Made by a program: the position numbers and the translations under genes. DNA of 12,517 nt from assembly GCA_029861825.1 (NCBI GenBank), contig JAOTYN010000068.1:1-12517 (forward strand). The letters are read 5' to 3'. This DNA is from Cyclobacteriaceae bacterium. GTDB lineage: Bacteria; Bacteroidota; Bacteroidia; Cytophagales; Cyclobacteriaceae. The notes under the pieces were generated by a model. That model saw only the letters and a list, made by a program, of their open reading frames with translations. It made no database searches and had not been told where the DNA came from. Positions 7,294 to 12,517 of the stretch are shown here, piece after piece (position 1 is the stretch's first letter; each line of letters begins with the position of its first letter).

Positions 7294-7598
7294 CGATCAA
7301 GCGCCCGCTCCGCGGCTTTGTTTAGTTTTTTGATTACCGGATGGTTACGGATCCTCCGGGGATCTTCACGAACATTAATCGCAACATCGACCCGGCATTT
7401 GTTAATGCTACGTTGTATTACATCGAAAGTCACCGGGGTGTCGGTGGTATAATTCTTCGACTCATCATCTTTTAAATAAATCAGGGTACGGCATTTTAGA
7501 TCCTTGTCGGGTCCGTCTTCACTACATTGGTCCCAAACTAAGTATCCAAAATCCTTATAATCATTCATTTGAGGGTCTTTAATGTGGCCTTCAGACAT
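7275..7598 (-). CDS. Conserved-looking small protein of unknown function (107 aa), third gene of the sigma operon
   Basis: Not recognised. The 107-residue product has no signal peptide or membrane segment. It has four Cys (25, 36, 68, 107), an N-terminal half with short strands (FGYLVWDQC, CRTLIYL, PVTFDVI, VDVAINV) and a basic helical C-terminal part (HPVIKKLNKAAERALDRYL), so a small alpha/beta cytoplasmic protein is likely. The ATG at 7596-7598 is used; an internal ATG at codon 11 is possible. It lies 27 bases after the stop of the anti-sigma-like gene on the same strand, so it is probably co-transcribed with it and the sigma factor. Its last 19 bases overlap the 3' end of the CHAT gene on the opposite strand. 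A link to CHAT or sigma control is inferred from position only. Confidence 0.75.
   Translation of the reverse strand: MSEGHIKDPQMNDYKDFGYLVWDQCSEDGPDKDLKCRTLIYLKDDESKNYTTDTPVTFDVIQRSINKCRVDVAINVREDPRRIRNHPVIKKLNKAAERALDRYLDEC
7305..7332 (+). terminator. Possible intrinsic terminator of the CHAT gene
   Basis: CCGC-TCC-GCGG (7305-7315) is a short GC-only stem followed by CTTTGTTTAGTTTTTT, a T-rich tract on the plus strand, starting 12 bases after the CHAT stop. The stem is only 4 bp, so this is a weak candidate. It lies wholly inside the 3' coding end of the convergent 107-residue gene. Confidence 0.35.
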
Positions 7599-7625
7599 GG
7601 TTAAAGGGTTTTAGTGAATAAATTC

Positions 7626-8384
7626 TTAGTCTAATTGCTCGAGGAGGCTCGAAGCTTTTGGGTGGTTGTATGTTTGTTCTTCTACTATAATACGCAAAAC
7701 TTCTTTGCATTGGTCGATTTTACCCTGATTTAAATGGGCCAAAGCCAAATACCAGCTGGCTCTTTCCTTCATGATATCACCTCCATTATCAATAAATTCG
7801 GCAAGCAACGCTGCAGCCTCAGCTCCTTGATCCAGAGACAGGTGACTTAGAGCTTCGTAGAAATCATCGACGGGCTGGCTTTCTTCAGCAGGTATGGATC
7901 CAAATAGATTCACTGCTTCTTCAAATCGCTCCTGATCGTAGGCCATATAAGCGTTTTTACGAACATCCTGATTGGTTTCACCCCTGGTAGTAGGGCTTTC
8001 AACGTTCTGGTAGGGCTGATAGTAAGCTGTGAAAAGTTGGTCGTCGCTTAATTGACGGCCAGTAAACAACCAAATTGCGGTAACTGCCACCAAAAGAACG
8101 GAAGCCGCAGCAGCCCAGATTCGGAATCTACGCATGGCCACAACCTTGGTTTCACGCTCCTGACGAAGCGAAGGAAGAGACTCTTCCAGTTTATGCAGAT
8201 CCAATCGGATCTTTTTACGGCCTGTATAGCGGATGCCGGAAACCATGGTTTCCATCTCCTCCAGAATAAGTTTAAATTCCGCATCCTCCTGTACCCTCCT
8301 ATGGAAGGCTTCGGATTCCGTGCCCTGTAAGTCTCCTTCCAGGTACTTTTCAATCAAATCAATATCTTTCTCTTGTATCATCAT
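7626..8384 (-). CDS. Anti-sigma-factor-like membrane protein with extracytoplasmic TPR region
   Basis: 252 residues. Residues 1-70 are an acidic helical domain (DIDLIEKYLEGDLQGTESEA) typical of the cytoplasmic sigma-binding part of Bacteroidota anti-sigma-like proteins. It lacks the HxxxCxxC zinc motif of zinc-containing anti-sigma factors. A basic stretch (MRRFR) precedes the membrane helix at 89-107 (IWAAAASVLLVAVTAIWLF), giving N-in, C-out topology. The outer part (about 138-250) has TPR-like helical pairs (NAYMAYDQERFEEAVNLFGS, ASWYLALAHLNQGKIDQCKE). The family holds an ECF sigma factor at the membrane and lets it go on an envelope signal; TPRs suggest a protein-contact sensor. ATG 8384 is preferred; an in-frame GTG at 8390 would share one base with the sigma stop (TAGTG). 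Either way the two genes are tightly linked, which supports the role. Confidence 0.85.
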   Translation of the reverse strand: MMIQEKDIDLIEKYLEGDLQGTESEAFHRRVQEDAEFKLILEEMETMVSGIRYTGRKKIRLDLHKLEESLPSLRQERETKVVAMRRFRIWAAAASVLLVAVTAIWLFTGRQLSDDQLFTAYYQPYQNVESPTTRGETNQDVRKNAYMAYDQERFEEAVNLFGSIPAEESQPVDDFYEALSHLSLDQGAEAAALLAEFIDNGGDIMKERASWYLALAHLNQGKIDQCKEVLRIIVEEQTYNHPKASSLLEQLD

Positions 8385-8389
8385 TTGCA

Positions 8390-8953
8390 CTATTTTCTAT
8401 TCATTTCTTCTTCAAACAGCTTTTTAAGGCGTTTGATGCACTTGTATTTCAAATTCTTCGTCGTGTCTACATTTTTGTAATCCAAATTGGAGGTAATCTC
8501 TGCCATGGACATTCTTTGATAGTAATACAACTCCAGTATCCTCCGGCAAGGGTCTCCCAATAAATGCAAGCACTTTTCAACCATTAGCAAATCTTCCTCT
8601 TTTTGGTTCAATTCCTCCAGGGAGGCTTCTTCCTTAGTAAGATTGGGAATTTTTTCATCCCCGGCGAATTTGTATGACTGCTTTTTGTGCTCCATCATTT
8701 TATACTTACCTACAGCAAATAAGTAGGTCTTAACAGTACTGGTCATTTCATTTAATTTTCCACTGATGATATTCTCGTAAAACACTAAAATGGCGTTTTG
8801 ATAAACATCTTTAGCCTCATCAGAAGTACAGTTGAAGTATTTAGTCAGCCATAAGAAAAACTCTTCTCTATGATCTTCATAAATCCTCGATAATACCGTG
8901 GTATCACCTGATTTGATAAGCTCGATTATGTGTCTTTCTTTTGCTAAACTCAC
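8390..8953 (-). CDS. ECF-type RNA polymerase sigma-70 factor
   Basis: 187 residues with the two-domain layout of ECF sigma factors. Region 2 covers about 22-92 (the DEAKDVYQNAILVFYENI segment for core binding and -10 recognition, then TVKTYLFAVGKYKMMEHKK). Region 4 covers about 122-180 (LGDPCRRILELYYYQRMSMA, then a helix-turn-helix EITSNLDYKNVDTTKNLKYK). A Glu/Lys-rich linker joins them and there is no region 1.1 or 3. The start is GTG at 8951-8953: an in-frame TAA lies three codons upstream and the next ATG is far inside region 2. It is the first gene of a three-gene unit and is followed by its likely membrane regulator. Related pairs in Bacteroidota often control their own operon, but no target promoter motif can be read from one copy. 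Confidence 0.93.
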   Translation of the reverse strand: MSLAKERHIIELIKSGDTTVLSRIYEDHREEFFLWLTKYFNCTSDEAKDVYQNAILVFYENIISGKLNEMTSTVKTYLFAVGKYKMMEHKKQSYKFAGDEKIPNLTKEEASLEELNQKEEDLLMVEKCLHLLGDPCRRILELYYYQRMSMAEITSNLDYKNVDTTKNLKYKCIKRLKKLFEEEMNRK

Positions 8954-9033
8954 CGTTAATTAATTAATATTGATTTGGTAACCCGACGCCAACTAAAAAT
9001 TGTACAAAAAATTGAGAAACACAATGGTGCACC

Positions 9034-9062
9034 CAAAATAGGGCTCTTTAGAAGAGATGCAA
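9034..9062 (-). promoter_or_regulatory. Candidate sigma-operon promoter (Bacteroidota type)
   Basis: On the minus strand TTG (9060-9062) is followed after 19 bases by TATTTTG (9034-9040), close to the Bacteroidota housekeeping pattern of TTG at -33 and TAnnTTTG at -7, though the -7 match has one base fewer. An inverted repeat CTCTT-TAG-AAGAG (9044-9056) lies in the spacer. The transcript would carry a leader of about 75 bases before the GTG start. Confidence 0.3.
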
Positions 9063-9168
9063 TATAACATGATTTAAATTTTATTTTTTCAGGGGTTACT
9101 TTCCAACTATAGTTACATAAACAGTTACTTTAATAGGAGCACCAAATATGGTGATATCCTATATTCCC

Positions 9169-9227
9169 CCGACTTCCGCTCAATGGTTGAAGTCGGTCTT
9201 TGACTGTTGGCATCCACGGGGTGCAAC
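9169..9227 (+). other. Two consecutive hairpins upstream of the 60-aa gene
   Basis: Stem 1: CCGACTTC (9169-9176) pairs perfectly with GAAGTCGG (9189-9196) around a 12-base loop. Stem 2: GTTG plus CATCC (9206-9215, one bulged G) pairs with GGGTG plus CAAC (9219-9227, one G-T pair) around an ACG loop. They are nine bases apart. Together they may be a structured leader, a small RNA or an attenuator for the gene at 9281. No known RNA family is recognised. Confidence 0.35.
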
Positions 9228-9280
9228 CTTCTTTCGAGAAGCCCGCCAGCAGCAGTAAAATACCGTAAAATGCTAGGTTA

Positions 9281-9463
9281 ATGAAAAAAGTAATGAAGGA
9301 TTTCATTGTTACCACCGAAAACACTGAAGATACCCGTATTGTTTGCGATACAGGTTGTCTGATTTTAGCTATGTACCCCAGTAGCTTGCTGGTCCGCTGT
9401 GATGAAAACCAATATGAATCCCTGAAGAAATCCCGGGTGATCCTGAAGGAGCTTGCCAAATAG
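9281..9463 (+). CDS. Hypothetical small protein (60 aa)
   Basis: Not recognised. The ATG frame gives a 60-residue mixed acidic/basic peptide with three Cys: two in IVCDTGCLILA and one in LLVRCDEN. It ends in a Lys-rich helix (SLKKSRVILKELAK). There is no signal peptide. Codon choice looks like the neighbouring genes (acc, gaa, ctg, aag, gtt) while the antisense frame has a Ser/Arg-rich shadow composition, so I favour this strand. It lies 53 bases upstream of the M1 peptidase gene in the same direction and may share its transcript. A short gene without a known family remains uncertain. Confidence 0.5.
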   Translation: MKKVMKDFIVTTENTEDTRIVCDTGCLILAMYPSSLLVRCDENQYESLKKSRVILKELAK

Positions 9464-9516
9464 ATCTTCTCCTTGTAGTTAATTTCTTAAATTCATAGGA
9501 AATTAGATGCATTCAT

Positions 9517-11436
9517 ATGTTTAAATTGAAGTGGCTGCTAATAGGGATCACTTTATTTTATCTAAGCTGTGAAACTGGAAAAAAGGAAGTCTCCAGCCCC
9601 CCCGGTACTCCTAATGATGAAAATCTAATGACCACACCGGTAAAAGACATCCACAGTTATGCTCGTCCCGAACAAGCCATCATGAAGCACTTGGTGTGGG
9701 ATGCCAAAGTCGATTTTGACAGTAATCGTATACAGGCAAAAGCCTCTATACAAATACTACGGGACCCTACAGCAGAGGCCATTGTGCTGGATACTAAGAA
9801 TCTGCACATTGAAAGGGTCACCCTGGGAGAGACCTCAGAATCTGAAACCTCATTTCAACTTGGCCGAACTGATGCCATTTTAGGTAGCCCACTTACCATC
9901 TCCTTACAAAAAGAATCCGAATGGGTGAACATTTACTATTACACGGACTCCCTTGCCGAGGCTTTACAATGGCTGGAGCCACAACAGACCGATAGTAAGA
10001 CCGCTCCCTTTCTCTTTACCCAATCACAAGCCATTCTAGCTCGAAGCTGGATCCCTTTACAGGATTCACCGGGTATTCGCTTTACCTACGAAGCCCGAGT
10101 GGAAGTACCTCCCGGGTTGATGGCTTTAATGAGTGCTGAAAATCCTCAGAAACTGGATCCTCAGGGTATTTACAGCTTTAAAATGGAGCAACCCATCCCT
10201 GCCTATTTGATGGCCCTAGCTGTAGGAGAGCTTCAATTTCAGCAACTGGGAGGGCGTTCGGGTGTTTACGCGGAGCCCGGCTTGTTACCCGCTGTAGCAT
10301 ATGAATTTGCAGAATTAGAATCCATGATAACTGCCGCTGAGGAGCTTTATGGCAATTACGGCTGGGGGCGGTATGATATTCTGGTATTACCTGCAAGTTT
10401 TCCATTCGGAGGTATGGAAAACCCCCGTTTGACCTTTGCCACACCCACCATACTGGCGGGCGATCGCTCCTTAACTTCTCTGGTGGCTCATGAACTGGCC
10501 CATAGCTGGTCGGGTAATTTGGTTACTAATGCAACCTGGGAAGACTTTTGGCTTAACGAAGGTTTCACCGTCTATTTCGAATACCGTATTATGGAAGCTC
10601 TTTACGGCCGTGATTACTCCGAAATGCTGGCATTGCTTTCCTTACAGGATCTGAAACAGGAAGTTGAGGAAATGATCCAGAAGGATCAGGCCCAGGATAC
10701 TCACCTAAAGCTTGATCTTAAAGGACGTAATCCCGATGACGGTGTTACCGCCATTGCTTATGATAAAGGGTACTATTTTTTGCGCTGGTTAGAAGGGCGG
10801 GTAGGGAGGGAAATTTGGGATTCCTTCATTAAAGAATACTTTGAGAAACACGCTTTTCGCAGCATGACAACGGAACAGTTCCTGGATTATATGCTACGGA
10901 ACTTGATTGAACGGAACCACATTAACATATATCCGGACGACATCTATCTATGGGTATACAGTGAAGGCTTACCGGAGTCATTGATAGCTCCGCAATCAGC
11001 TCGATTTTCGGAGGTGGAACAATCTCTCAGCAATTGGCTGACTGAAGGCCAGTTGAGCAATACCGATAATTGGAGCACCCATGAATGGCTGCATTTCTTA
11101 AAAAACCTGCCAGCCGATATTGATACTGTGAGCCTGGCCCAACTGGATCAAAAATTTAATTTCACATCCAGTCGAAATGCTGAGCTCCAGTCAGCGTGGT
11201 ATTTACAAGCTATCAAGTCCCAATATCAACCCGCTTATGCCCCTCTGGAGGAGTTCTTGATCCGTGTGGGTCGGCGTAAATTCCTGGTACCTTTGTACAA
11301 GGCTTTAGTGGCTAGCACTGATGGGAAAGAAATGGCTATGGAGATCTATGAGCAGGCCCGGCCCAACTACCACTATGTGGCTGTAAGAAGCGTGGACGAG
11401 ATTGTGGAATGGACGGATGAAGACCGTACCCGGTAG
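9517..11436 (+). CDS. M1-family metallo-aminopeptidase, leukotriene A4 hydrolase-like, lipoprotein
   Basis: 639 residues, close to the roughly 610 of leukotriene A4 hydrolases plus a lipoprotein leader. It removes N-terminal residues from peptides, probably in the periplasm or on the outer membrane. The N-terminus (MFKLKWLLIGITLFYLSC) is a lipoprotein-type signal with Cys18. An N-terminal beta domain follows. The catalytic domain has the exopeptidase motif GGMEN (298-302), the zinc site HELAH (325-329) with Glu348 in NEG, 18 residues later, and Tyr415 in AYDKG, matching the catalytic Tyr of the family. The C-terminal helical domain (about 505-625) includes GRRKF with Arg586 and Lys588, at the place of the carboxylate-recognition residues in leukotriene A4 hydrolase. 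All key residues are present, so it should be active. The residue before Ser in the lipobox is unusual (YLSC), so lipidation is less certain than export. The following spacer separates it from the convergent CIA30 gene. Confidence 0.95.
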   Translation: MFKLKWLLIGITLFYLSCETGKKEVSSPPGTPNDENLMTTPVKDIHSYARPEQAIMKHLVWDAKVDFDSNRIQAKASIQILRDPTAEAIVLDTKNLHIERVTLGETSESETSFQLGRTDAILGSPLTISLQKESEWVNIYYYTDSLAEALQWLEPQQTDSKTAPFLFTQSQAILARSWIPLQDSPGIRFTYEARVEVPPGLMALMSAENPQKLDPQGIYSFKMEQPIPAYLMALAVGELQFQQLGGRSGVYAEPGLLPAVAYEFAELESMITAAEELYGNYGWGRYDILVLPASFPFGGMENPRLTFATPTILAGDRSLTSLVAHELAHSWSGNLVTNATWEDFWLNEGFTVYFEYRIMEALYGRDYSEMLALLSLQDLKQEVEEMIQKDQAQDTHLKLDLKGRNPDDGVTAIAYDKGYYFLRWLEGRVGREIWDSFIKEYFEKHAFRSMTTEQFLDYMLRNLIERNHINIYPDDIYLWVYSEGLPESLIAPQSARFSEVEQSLSNWLTEGQLSNTDNWSTHEWLHFLKNLPADIDTVSLAQLDQKFNFTSSRNAELQSAWYLQAIKSQYQPAYAPLEEFLIRVGRRKFLVPLYKALVASTDGKEMAMEIYEQARPNYHYVAVRSVDEIVEWTDEDRTR

Positions 11437-11477
11437 ACGCCTACAGCAGGCAATGTGAACGAGAGACGGCTGGAGCC

Positions 11478-11489
11478 GAGGGGCCCCTC
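11478..11489. repeat. 12-bp perfect GC palindrome
   Basis: GAGGGGCCCCTC reads the same on both strands, 42 bases after the M1 peptidase stop. A very short loop would be needed for an RNA hairpin, so it is more likely a DNA-level palindrome or half of a cruciform. No T-run follows. Confidence 0.4.
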
Positions 11490-11746
11490 TTCAAGAAATC
11501 CCAGGACTAGTTCCGGAGCTTCTTTCCAAGGATTGACGGGACAGCAGACGGGAGATGGTCCGCTTCGCTTTACGGGGATAAGGCCTGTTTTAGTTATTTG
11601 CCGTTTTCACCGGGGAGCCCCACCACCCACCCATTTGTAAGTTACACATTGAGAGTGGCGCTAGTTGAGACTACACTAAAAATTTGCTTGATAGTGTTCG
11701 CTGTACCTGGTAATGCCCCCTGCCTTGGACACATGACCCGGTGAGT

Positions 11747-11788
11747 GATTGAAGATTAGAGATTAGAGACTAAAGATTGGCGATGTAG
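11747..11788 (+). repeat. Degenerate heptamer tandem repeat, six units of GATTNNA type
   Basis: Consecutive seven-base units read GATTGAA, GATTAGA, GATTAGA, GACTAAA, GATTGGC and GATGTAG. The period of exactly 7 is kept through all six, and two units are identical. The block lies about 50 bases from the stop of the CIA30 gene. It matches the GATTGTA pair at 4153-4166, so one repeat type is used in two separate spacers. Confidence 0.7.
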
Positions 11789-11836
11789 ATTTGATCACTA
11801 CCTCTTTTGAGTGAAGCTGGATGTATTAATTGGCTA

Positions 11837-12385
11837 TTAATTAAGCTCAATCTTATCAATTAACAATTTGAAGCTTTCAGCCCTCTTATTGGATATCAGA
11901 AAAGCCAGCTCTTCTATCGATTCGCCTGAAAAATTAGGTATATCTAATTTACGGCCTCTGTACGATGGATACATGTCCTTTAGAAGAATCTCTACGGTTT
12001 GCCATTCACCATTTGTGGAAATGTAGAAAATGTAGGAGTAGTAATCACTGGATCTTGCTTTGATCCTGAATTGATAGCGTTTGCCGTCTCCTTTCAGGCG
12101 GATTACCAATTTGTCAAATGAGATAAGGTCGGTTTTACCCATCTTGTATCGTACCGAAGAGAACCCACCATTATTCTCTAAAGACACTTTCCCTTCAAAA
12201 ACTCCATAAACTTGTGAACTTACCCTAAAACTACTGGATGAGCGACCGCCCATTACTACATCGTCAACTACATACCAATTTGTGACGTTTGGATTCTTAT
12301 CAAAATCAACAAGCATCAGGGTATTCATAAAGGTGGTGATCATGAGAGTAGTTAGGAATAACATCATATTAATATGTTGAATCAT
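11837..12385 (-). CDS. CIA30-domain protein (complex I intermediate-associated protein 30 family)
   Basis: 182 residues. The diagnostic segment is WYVVDDVVMGGRSSSSF (residues 37-53), matching the W-x-x-V-x-D-x-V-M-G-G-x-S motif of the CIA30 family, a beta-sandwich with galactose-binding-like fold; FEGKVSLENNGGFSSVR and the strands VIRLKGDGKRYQFRIKA also fit. Residues of about 7-25 (MMLFLTTLMITTFMNTLM) are hydrophobic and may be a signal peptide or membrane anchor; starts at Met1 (ATG 12385), Met7 or Met8 cannot be separated. In eukaryotes the family aids complex I assembly; the bacterial role is not settled. The product is full length. The start follows directly on the stop of an upstream open frame (TAG then ATG with no base between), suggesting it is the second gene of a minus-strand unit. 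Confidence 0.88.
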   Translation of the reverse strand: MIQHINMMLFLTTLMITTFMNTLMLVDFDKNPNVTNWYVVDDVVMGGRSSSSFRVSSQVYGVFEGKVSLENNGGFSSVRYKMGKTDLISFDKLVIRLKGDGKRYQFRIKARSSDYYSYIFYISTNGEWQTVEILLKDMYPSYRGRKLDIPNFSGESIEELAFLISNKRAESFKLLIDKIELN

Positions 12386-12517
12386 CTACATAACCAGTAG
12401 TCCATGGGAATTGTTTAGAAATGGGCCGAGCCTAAACGAAAGACTTACAAATGTTCTGGTGGTACTGTTACCGGCGATACGATTTTTTGACCCAGCAGGA
12501 ATCCCATTATGATCCCG
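12386..12517 (-). CDS. Possible 3' end of an upstream gene, outer-membrane-protein-like (partial)
   Basis: The minus strand is open for 43 codons from the window edge to TAG at 12386-12388. The peptide contains RIAGNSTTRTFVSLSFRLGPF, whose alternating strand near the C-terminus resembles an outer-membrane beta-barrel end, followed by a short tail LNNSHGLLVM. A stretch of 43 codons without a stop can arise by chance about one time in eight, so this is not proof. The zero-base junction with the CIA30 start supports a real upstream gene. The identity cannot be given. Confidence 0.42.
   Translation of the reverse strand, partial: RDHNGIPAGSKNRIAGNSTTRTFVSLSFRLGPFLNNSHGLLVM

Larger units (their letters stand above)
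8954..9280. other. 327-bp divergent intergenic region, AT-rich then structured
   Basis: The sigma-proximal half (8954-9130) is AT-rich and should hold the sigma-operon promoter on the minus strand. It includes the palindromes TTGTACAA (9000-9007) and GGTGCACC (9026-9033). The other half (about 9165-9260) is richer in GC and folds into two consecutive hairpins, just before a 60-codon plus-strand gene. A minus-strand frame starting ATGAAATCC at about 9305 crosses this stretch and would encode a 58-residue peptide with a hydrophobic N-terminus; I cannot exclude it but prefer the plus-strand gene. Confidence 0.5.
11437..11836. other. 400-bp spacer: GC-rich palindromic part, then heptamer repeat
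   Basis: No convincing gene. The first 200 bases are clearly more GC-rich than the neighbourhood and contain a 12-bp palindrome, a CGGCTGGAGCCG stem, a repeated ACGGGA and a GGGGAGCCCC/CCACCACCCACCC stretch. The plus-strand 61-codon frame in it (11455-11640) has an Arg/Pro/Gly/Ser composition unlike the real genes and is probably not coding. The rest is AT-richer, with a GATTNNA heptamer block. It lies between two convergent genes, so it holds their transcription ends rather than promoters, and may be a degenerate mobile or repeat element. Confidence 0.45.

Noticed and set aside
8048..8353. 101-codon minus-strand frame inside the anti-sigma-like gene
   Set aside because: Trp/Arg-rich out-of-frame reading of a gene with a clear domain structure.
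9130..9459. 109-codon minus-strand frame opposite the 60-aa gene
   Set aside because: Its N-terminal half is Ser/Arg-rich and looks like the antisense of the plus-strand gene. Only its last 58 codons, from an inner ATG, look at all protein-like, so the full frame is not called.
11455..11640. 61-codon plus-strand frame in the GC-rich spacer
   Set aside because: Arg/Pro/Gly/Ser composition, no motif, codon use unlike neighbours; best explained by GC-rich non-coding DNA with few stops.
11747..11788. CRISPR-like array
   Set aside because: The units are seven bases and abut; there are no spacers.

Overview
The window reads as Bacteroidota DNA, most likely from a marine member of the Flavobacteriia; the class-level call is an inference. 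The support is: several start codons without a Shine-Dalgarno sequence, a paired OmpA protein and coiled-coil/helix-hairpin-helix protein, an ECF sigma factor with a membrane anti-sigma-like TPR partner, a lipoprotein TPR-CHAT protein, and tandem GATTNNA heptamers between genes. No rRNA, tRNA, CRISPR array, transposase or phage gene was seen.

Layout. (1) 1-1032 (+): 3' part of a PLP-dependent transsulfuration enzyme, cut by the window edge. It abuts, with no bases between, two minus-strand genes: a membrane coiled-coil protein with a C-terminal helix-hairpin-helix domain (1033-1920) and an OmpA-family protein (1922-2782). (2) Divergent from these is a small Rieske ferredoxin (2875-3204), then a 268-bp spacer and a secreted probable beta-barrel protein with a very acidic loop (3473-4153). 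(3) 4258-7293 (+): a roughly 1,000-residue lipoprotein with TPR repeats, a CHAT caspase-like protease domain carrying its His/Cys pair, and a C-terminal membrane helix. It converges on, and overlaps by 19 bp, a three-gene minus-strand operon running from 8953 down to 7275: ECF sigma factor, single-pass anti-sigma-like TPR protein, and a 107-residue protein of unknown function. (4) 9281-9463 (+): a candidate 60-residue protein behind a structured leader. (5) 9517-11436 (+): an M1-family, leukotriene-A4-hydrolase-like aminopeptidase lipoprotein. (6) A 400-bp spacer with a GC-rich palindromic part and a six-unit heptamer repeat. (7) On the minus strand, a CIA30-domain protein (11837-12385), preceded without spacing by what may be the 3' end of another gene, possibly an outer-membrane protein (12386-12517).

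How the genes may work together. The most striking unit is sigma factor, membrane anti-sigma-like protein, unknown small protein and CHAT protease. One reading, not proven by sequence, is an envelope-sensing regulator beside an envelope-anchored caspase-like protease. The anti-sigma-like protein has its TPRs outside the membrane, and the CHAT protein is predicted to hold its own TPRs and protease on that same side, so the two could meet there. The OmpA and coiled-coil/HHH genes look like an envelope pair. The rest (transsulfuration, Rieske, M1 peptidase, CIA30) is ordinary chromosomal housekeeping or envelope content.
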